Positions 60,201-64,000 of a stretch of DNA of 64,000 bases are shown piece by piece. Position numbers and translations under genes: made by a program. The notes beneath the pieces were generated by a model that saw only the letters and a program-made list of their open reading frames with translations, searched no databases and had not been told where the DNA came from. Each line of letters starts with the position of its first letter. Position 1 is the stretch's first letter. This DNA is from Polaromonas sp. JS666 (GTDB taxonomy: Bacteria; Pseudomonadota; Gammaproteobacteria; Burkholderiales; Burkholderiaceae_C): contig NZ_FNHX01000011.1 in assembly GCF_900103405.1 (NCBI RefSeq), positions 8,001 through 72,000 of the forward strand, written 5' to 3'.

Positions 60201-61570
60201 GGCAGGCCGGCCGCCACGGCGGCGTCGCGCCTGGCCTTGAAGTCCTGGCGGTCGCCGGGATGGATCAGCTGCAAAAACGAATCGCGGTTGGTGGCAAAGG
60301 TCGCCTTGTCCACCCCCAGCACGTCATAGACCTCATCGGACCACCAGGTCTCTTCGCTGCGCACGTCAAGCTGCCAGTAGCCTATGCGCCCCAGGCGCTG
60401 GGCATCCTGCAGCCTGCGCTGGATGGCCTCGCTGTTCGCCAGTTCCGCCTCCAGGGCCCCGCGGTGCTTCTGCAGGGATTCGGCCATGCGGTTAAAGCCT
60501 TCGGCGATCCGGGAGAATTCCCCGCCGTCGTCGGACGCCGTGACGGGGATGCGCACATCCAGCCGCCCGTCCTGGATGCACCGGGTCGCCTCCAGGATGT
60601 TGCGCGTGGGGACCACGATGGCGCGCCCGCCCATCATCCAGGCGAGCAAGCCGCTCAGGAAAGCCAGCAGGGACAGCACGCCCAGCTCCAGCCACAGCTG
60701 CCGCTGGGTGGCGCCCACCACCAGGTTGTGGTCCAGGCTGACTGCCACAAAAAAAGCCTCGCTGAGGTTGCTGCTGCTGGGCGTATAGGCCCAAAGCCGG
60801 CGCTTGCCCGCGCCGTCCGGGCCATCTGCCGTGCCGACCCGCATGCCTTTGATCGCTTCGCGCAGCACCGGGCTGGCCGCCTTCTGGCCGATACGAATCG
60901 GCAGGGACGGCCGTCCCGCCAGCAGCACGCCGTTGCGGTCGTGGATGCCGAGCGCTGCGCCGGGCGGCAGGTGAATACTCTCCACCGTCTTCGCCATTTC
61001 GCCCAGGTCCACCGAGGCATAGGCCACGACCACGACCTGTCTCTCGCGGTCCAGCAGGGGCAGCGCGAAGGTGATGGAGGGTATGCCCGTGGCGCGGCCC
61101 ACGATGTACTCGCCGGTCACGAATTCGCGGCGCGCCACGGCCTCGCGGAAATAGGCACGGTCGCCCAGGTAGTTCAGCGTCGAATTGGGAATCCCGTTGC
61201 ACAGGGCCCGGCCGTCCATGCCCACAACGCCCAGGTTGGCATACAGCGGGAACAGCCGGTTCAACTGCACCAGGTAGGCGTCGCAACGGCCGCCCCTGCC
61301 GCCCTTGACGTTCTTGCCGTCCTCTCCGCTCAGCAGTTCGGGCGCATGGACGACGGCGGTGAGCACCTGGCGCGCCGTCTCGGCCAGCTGCTGCTGGTTG
61401 GAGGCCGCCAGCGAGGCCGCGAACTGCAGGTCGGTCATGGCTCGCTCGACGGCGACATCGGCGTTGTAGACGGCCTTGAAGATGGACAGTCCGAACAGCG
61501 GAACAATCGCGGCCAGCACCAATATGACGAGGCGGGTCCGCAGCGTGATCTGAACCTTCATCGCGGCCAT
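57257..61570 (-). CDS. Multi-PAS/GAF sensor histidine kinase
   Basis: 1437 residues. Layout: membrane helix (LVILVLAAIVPLFGLSIF), extracytoplasmic Cache-like sensor to about 290, second membrane helix, HAMP (about 315-370), then PAS domains near 390, 520, 640, 770 and 1080 with a GAF domain at about 890-1070. HisKA is SYSVSHDLRSPLNTVDGFSRLL. The ATPase has NLLGNAWKFS, VRDNGAGFD and GTGIGLATSSRVIKRHGG. The third PAS (about 640-758) is LOV-like with GRTPRLLQGPKT, but the photoactive Cys is missing. The output domain resembles phytochrome-type kinases, which pair with small receivers such as the one encoded just upstream. Confidence 0.93.
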   Translation of the reverse strand: MAAMKVQITLRTRLVILVLAAIVPLFGLSIFKAVYNADVAVERAMTDLQFAASLAASNQQQLAETARQVLTAVVHAPELLSGEDGKNVKGGRGGRCDAYLVQLNRLFPLYANLGVVGMDGRALCNGIPNSTLNYLGDRAYFREAVARREFVTGEYIVGRATGIPSITFALPLLDRERQVVVVAYASVDLGEMAKTVESIHLPPGAALGIHDRNGVLLAGRPSLPIRIGQKAASPVLREAIKGMRVGTADGPDGAGKRRLWAYTPSSSNLSEAFFVAVSLDHNLVVGATQRQLWLELGVLSLLAFLSGLLAWMMGGRAIVVPTRNILEATRCIQDGRLDVRIPVTASDDGGEFSRIAEGFNRMAESLQKHRGALEAELANSEAIQRRLQDAQRLGRIGYWQLDVRSEETWWSDEVYDVLGVDKATFATNRDSFLQLIHPGDRQDFKARRDAAVAAGLPLDVEFRIITAAGELRWIHLVGRAHGPQDGQPGQGPRRSGVLQEITDRKQAELEIARGTELLNRTGELAKIGGWEVQADTMAPYWSQEIYRIHDMEPGARLSIGQAIRSYAPEAQPIVRAAAEAAFLHGTPWDLELPLITEKGRRIWVRTRGRALQRDGKVVSLVGVLQDITEQHQAQEHLRLLESCVARLNDIVLITEAGPIDAPGPRIVFVNDAFERRTGYTREEVLGRTPRLLQGPKTQRAELDRIRAALQAWQPVRAELINYTKGGEEFWVDLDIVPIADAKGRYTHWVAVERDVTQRKRAEQALVDSEQRYAALFEMAPVPMWVFDVATSRFLNVNKAAVDSYGYSVEEFLGMTLFDIRPEAEHARLERALSDNSVERKGSWQHRRKDGSIFSAHAVSRPIQYAGVPARFVLAMDVTAQLKAERDVQEHLFTLQRAADAAQAITWHQTLEGTMHEVAEQARGVVGAHQSIVSLTVNSDWKQAINALSLSDKYAKYRDLIEPPDGTGIYAMVCQTNRSMRMTQAELEAHPRWRGFGSYADKHPAMRGWLAVPLTGRDGRNIGLLQLSDKYEGEFTQQDEYVALELAQLASIAIENARLLEEVSQLNTGLERKVAERTLELERQQALFRGLAEQAPQVVWTINPDGAATYFNRAWFELVGGKLEDWTGTQWFSVIHPEDLPEVKATWEAARAAQAPFMGIRRVLARDGSCHTMSYRASPVIDEQGRVAFWVGIDADITEIKAIEAALRLSNHELEAFSYSVSHDLRSPLNTVDGFSRLLAKQLGANAGDKVSHYLSRIQAGVAQMGQLIEDLLSLAQVSRAPLSNKSVDLSALAHSIMDDWQARDPDRKAVITIEKGLRAHGDARLVRVVMENLLGNAWKFSSHEGVTEITVGHTQDAAGLPVYFVRDNGAGFDMAYADKLFNPFQRLHAASEFPGTGIGLATSSRVIKRHGGRLWAESSPGHGATFFFTLPKTPQTS

Positions 61571-61619
61571 CGCTCAGGAGCCCGCCCGGGCCGCACAGGC
61601 GGCCCGCCCCGCGGGCGTA

Positions 61620-62084
61620 TCAACCGGCCGCGATCGATTCATTGACATCCAGCCAATAGGCCTGGAGCCGCTGGAGTTTTTCCGTAAGGTCTCCGAAATC
61701 GACGGGCTTGCGCACAAAGCCATTGGCGCCGGCCTGGTAGCACGCCACGATGTCGGAGCGCTCGCTCGAGGATGTCAGCATGACCACCGGCACCAGGGCG
61801 GTGAGCGGGTTGCCGCGCACGCCACGCAGCACGTCCAGCCCCGAGAGTTTGGGCAGCTTCATGTCCAGCAGGATGAAGGAAGGCTGGCGCTGCGTGTCGC
61901 GCCCCGCATGGGCCCCCTGCCCGAACAGGTAGTCCAGCGCCTGCACGCCATCGCGGGCGACCGCGATCTCGGCCGTCACGCCCTGCTCCTCCAGAGTCAA
62001 GACAGTCAGCTCCAGGTGGTCGGGGTTGTCTTCAACTACGAGTATGAGCTTGTCGTTCATGGAGGTGCTTTGGAGGTACGACAT
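61620..62084 (-). CDS. Single-domain response regulator (Rcp1-like)
   Basis: 154 residues, receiver only: LILVVEDNPDHLELTVLTL, phospho-acceptor in FILLDMKLPKLSGLDVL, VVMLTSS and FVRKPVDF. The NPDH opening and the LPKLSG loop are typical of Rcp1-type partners of phytochrome-like kinases. AGGGA lies before ATG 62084; an in-frame ATG at 62060 lacks a ribosome site. It precedes the kinase by 49 bp and is probably co-transcribed. Confidence 0.9.
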   Translation of the reverse strand: MSYLQSTSMNDKLILVVEDNPDHLELTVLTLEEQGVTAEIAVARDGVQALDYLFGQGAHAGRDTQRQPSFILLDMKLPKLSGLDVLRGVRGNPLTALVPVVMLTSSSERSDIVACYQAGANGFVRKPVDFGDLTEKLQRLQAYWLDVNESIAAG

Positions 62085-62095
62085 CAAGTCCCTGG

Positions 62096-62111
62096 TGTTT
62101 TTGGCATTTTT
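62096..62111 (-). promoter_or_regulatory. Shared 16-bp leader motif, copy upstream of the lone receiver gene
   Basis: Identical to 57122-57137 and at a similar short distance from the start codon. Upstream, 62111-62131 contains three T-rich units (GATATTTTT-like, plus strand), making the region strongly A-rich on the coding strand. The remainder up to 62228 shows no gene. Confidence 0.45.
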
Positions 62112-62228
62112 GATATTTTTGATATTTTTGTCATATTAACAAGTAACGCCAAGCTGTACTACTTTGTTATCGCCGATTCAGCCCCCGGCAACGGCTTTGC
62201 CCTGCGCCGCCCTGGCACCCCCACCTGC

Positions 62229-63245
62229 CTACCAGCGCGGGATCGCCTCGTCCTTGAGCTGGCCGCGCAATTCAGCGTAATCGGGCACGATGGTGCGCAC
62301 GGTATCCCAGAAGCGCGGGCTGTGGTCCATGACGCGCAAATGGCTCAGTTCATGGACCACCACGTAGTCGATCACCGATTGCCGGAAATGGACCAGCCGC
62401 CAGTTCAGCCGGATGGAACCGTCGGCGCTGGCGCTGCCCCAGCGCGTGCCGGCGCTGGAAAGGCTGAGCTTGTGCCACTGCACGCCAAGCTGCGGCGCAA
62501 AATGGTTGAGCCGCTCGATGAAGATGCGCTTGGCCTGGCGCATCAGCCAGGCCTGCACGGCATCGCGAATCTGCTCGGCCGAAGCGTTGTGGGGCAGGCC
62601 CACGTGCAGCGTCATCTGCGCCACGCCGGGCAGCATGTCGCCGGCCGAGCCCTCGTTGCCCTGCAGCAGCACCTCGGGAGCGCGGGTCTTGAGTTCGGCA
62701 CCCACGCCGCCGAAGGCGTGCCGCGGGTCTATCACCACAATCACCTGCTCGCCCAGGAACGGCAGGGTGGTGCCGTCCTTCCAGTCGATGCGCGCGGACT
62801 CCATGCGCTGGTGGCGTTCGCGGGTCTCCTGCAGCTTGGCAAGTATCCAGCCGGATTTTTCCAGCACGGCCTTGTCGATTTCATACAGCGGCACCCATTT
62901 AGGCGCGCTCACCGTGAGGCCGTCGGCGCCGGCCGAAAAACCTATGGTCTTGCGTTTGCTGCGCCGGAATTCATAAGCCACCAGGATGCCGTCCAGCACG
63001 GTCTCGCGCGTGGCGCGCGGATGGCGGAAAGTGGCCGGGGCCAGGGCCTGCCGCAGGGTCTGCGCAGGCAGCTGCGGCCCTATGAACTCGGGCTCGGGGG
63101 CCGCTGGCGGCCGCGGGGCGGACGTGGGCGGTTTTCTGGGGCGCGGCTTTGCCGGTGGTTTTGCACTTTTCGGGTTTGCAGCGCGGGGCGGCGGCGCGGG
63201 ATGGGCGTCAAACAGGTCGAGCGTGAACTGGAGAAGCCGTTGCAT
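62229..63245 (-). CDS. YgjP/DUF45-type zinc metallopeptidase
   Basis: 338 residues. The metal site is VVVHELSHLRVMDHSPRFWDTV (HELSH plus a distal His). The preceding SSAGTRWGSASADGSIRLNWRLVHF is diagnostic of the M48-like YgjP family. The first 55 residues are a Pro/Ala/Lys-rich linker, probably disordered. Substrate unknown. It follows the acyltransferase gene by 42 bp. Confidence 0.9.
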   Translation of the reverse strand: MQRLLQFTLDLFDAHPAPPPRAANPKSAKPPAKPRPRKPPTSAPRPPAAPEPEFIGPQLPAQTLRQALAPATFRHPRATRETVLDGILVAYEFRRSKRKTIGFSAGADGLTVSAPKWVPLYEIDKAVLEKSGWILAKLQETRERHQRMESARIDWKDGTTLPFLGEQVIVVIDPRHAFGGVGAELKTRAPEVLLQGNEGSAGDMLPGVAQMTLHVGLPHNASAEQIRDAVQAWLMRQAKRIFIERLNHFAPQLGVQWHKLSLSSAGTRWGSASADGSIRLNWRLVHFRQSVIDYVVVHELSHLRVMDHSPRFWDTVRTIVPDYAELRGQLKDEAIPRW

Positions 63246-63287
63246 CATGGCAGTTTAGCGCGGCGTGATGATAGGCGCAGGCACCGC

Positions 63288-64000
63288 TCAGGTATTGGCG
63301 GCGGCGCCGGCGTAGGCCTCGGGATCCAGACGATGCATTTCGGACTCTATCCAGGCCTCCACCTCGCGCATCAGCTCGTCCGGCTGCCGGCCCGCGCTGG
63401 GGATGGGCTTGCCGATGGAGATGTCGACAATGCCCGGCGTCTTGATGAAGGCCTTGCGCGGCCAGCATTTGGCCGAGGTGACGGCAATCGGAATCACCGG
63501 CGCGCCGGTTTCGATCGCCAGGCGCGTGCCACCGGATTTGTAAATGCCCTTCTGGCCGCGCGGGATGCGCGTGCCTTCGGGAAACATGATGACCCAGGTG
63601 CCCTGCGCCATCAGGCGCTTGCCCTGCACCACAACCTTGTTGAAGGCCTGGGCACGCTGGCTGCGGTCGATGTGAATCATGTCCATGCGCGCCATGGCCC
63701 AGCCGAAGAAAGGCACGTAAAGCAGCTCTTTCTTGAAAACATAGGCCAGCGGATGCGGCATCAGGGTGGGCATGCACAGGGTCTCCCAGGTGCTCTGGTG
63801 CTTGAGCAGCAGCACGGCGGCGCTGGTCTCGCCCGTGGGCAGGTTTTCCATGCCCGTCACCCGGTTCTTGATGCCCAGGATGACGGTGCCGCCGCTGACC
63901 GCCACACGCAGCCAGCCCGCGCACATCCAGTACATGGTGGTGCCGCTGACAAACAGGGAGGCGATGATCACGAAGATGGCCCAGGGGACGACCGTGACGG
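63288..64000 (-). CDS. plsC: PlsC-like 1-acyl-glycerol-3-phosphate acyltransferase (5' end outside window)
   Basis: At least 237 residues visible. The reading frame stays open to the window edge with a hydrophobic stretch (VTVVPWAIFVMIIASLFVSG), so the first ATG at 63971 is probably internal. Acyltransferase motifs are VLLLKHQSTWET, FFGWAMARMDMIHIDR, VIMFPEGTRIPRGQ and APVIPIAVTSAKCW. In the HX4D motif the Asp is replaced by Glu (HQSTWE). It forms phosphatidic acid in the inner membrane. Confidence 0.9.
   Translation of the reverse strand, partial: VTVVPWAIFVIIASLFVSGTTMYWMCAGWLRVAVSGGTVILGIKNRVTGMENLPTGETSAAVLLLKHQSTWETLCMPTLMPHPLAYVFKKELLYVPFFGWAMARMDMIHIDRSQRAQAFNKVVVQGKRLMAQGTWVIMFPEGTRIPRGQKGIYKSGGTRLAIETGAPVIPIAVTSAKCWPRKAFIKTPGIVDISIGKPIPSAGRQPDELMREVEAWIESEMHRLDPEAYAGAAANT

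Noticed and set aside
59096..61645. An 849-codon plus-strand frame opposite the large kinase gene
   Set aside because: Shadow frame for the same reason; the minus strand carries intact PAS, GAF and histidine kinase motifs.

Overview
The window reads as a chromosomal segment of a GC-rich betaproteobacterium of the order Burkholderiales. It is most likely a member of the Comamonadaceae (Polaromonas, Rhodoferax or Variovorax-like). The clues are a Bug-family solute receptor, an ahcY-tlyA-metF cluster behind an SAH riboswitch, a double-length UvrA, a short-loop cytochrome bd, and a roughly 90-bp palindromic intergenic repeat recurring at five loci. Genus assignment is inference. Almost all genes have uniformly high GC. 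The clear exception is about 38.36-41.1 kb, which is visibly AT-richer.

Layout. 0-2.1 kb: the end of a histidine kinase, then a receiver / cyclase-like / Ser-Thr kinase protein. 2.3-5.4 kb: a gbsR-type regulator with cydA and cydB, behind a large palindrome. 5.5-9.8 kb: the methyl cycle operon ahcY-tlyA-metF(-rlpA), preceded by an S-adenosylhomocysteine riboswitch. 9.8-13.6 kb: a HAD phosphatase, a divergent MFS/TetR pair with duplicated operators, and a Bug receptor. 13.7-15.2 kb: an AbiE-type toxin-antitoxin pair with a perfect palindromic operator. 15.4-21.2 kb: a 1957-residue tandem UvrA. 21.4-25.4 kb: a branched-chain amino acid-type binding protein, small unknown proteins and an MHS-family transporter with a periplasmic insert.

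25.6-35.2 kb: one long minus-strand cluster carrying most of leucine degradation. It has methylcrotonyl-CoA carboxylase beta and alpha, an acyl-CoA dehydrogenase, an enoyl-CoA hydratase and HMG-CoA lyase, with GhrA, a DUF4126 membrane protein, a YbaK-DUF1289 fusion and an HCCA isomerase interleaved. An AraC regulator is divergent from it. 36.4-38.4 kb: a GST, a 9-bp tandem repeat, an unknown periplasmic protein, and a broken copy of the end of the AraC gene. 38.5-40.9 kb: an AT-rich gene for a restriction-fold-like / NACHT ATPase, a strong candidate single-gene anti-phage protein.

41.1-54.5 kb: a minus-strand run of housekeeping and catabolic genes: a class V aminotransferase, YciI, HAD, a metallophosphoesterase, YchJ, rhodanese, an acyl-CoA dehydrogenase, SDR, thiolase, AceK, carbonic anhydrase, a lipoprotein, isovaleryl-CoA dehydrogenase and a thioesterase. 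54.6-56.2 kb: a MerR regulator (LiuR-like) and a divergent metallo-beta-lactamase-fold gene. Perfect palindromes sit in front of both the isovaleryl-CoA dehydrogenase operon and the divergent gene. 56.4-62.1 kb: a two-component set made of an HTH-REC regulator, a 1437-residue multi-PAS kinase and a lone receiver. 62.2-64 kb: a YgjP-type metallopeptidase and a PlsC acyltransferase that runs off the window.

Functional theme: leucine and isovalerate catabolism is split between two loci (liuA with its regulator at 53-55 kb, the rest at 27-35 kb). The thiolase and AceK are consistent with growth on acyl-CoA-generating substrates. The items most worth following up are the NACHT-type protein on its AT-rich patch, the SAH riboswitch operon that includes an rRNA methyltransferase, the degenerate cyclase in the first full gene, the LiuR-like operators, and the dispersed repeat family.
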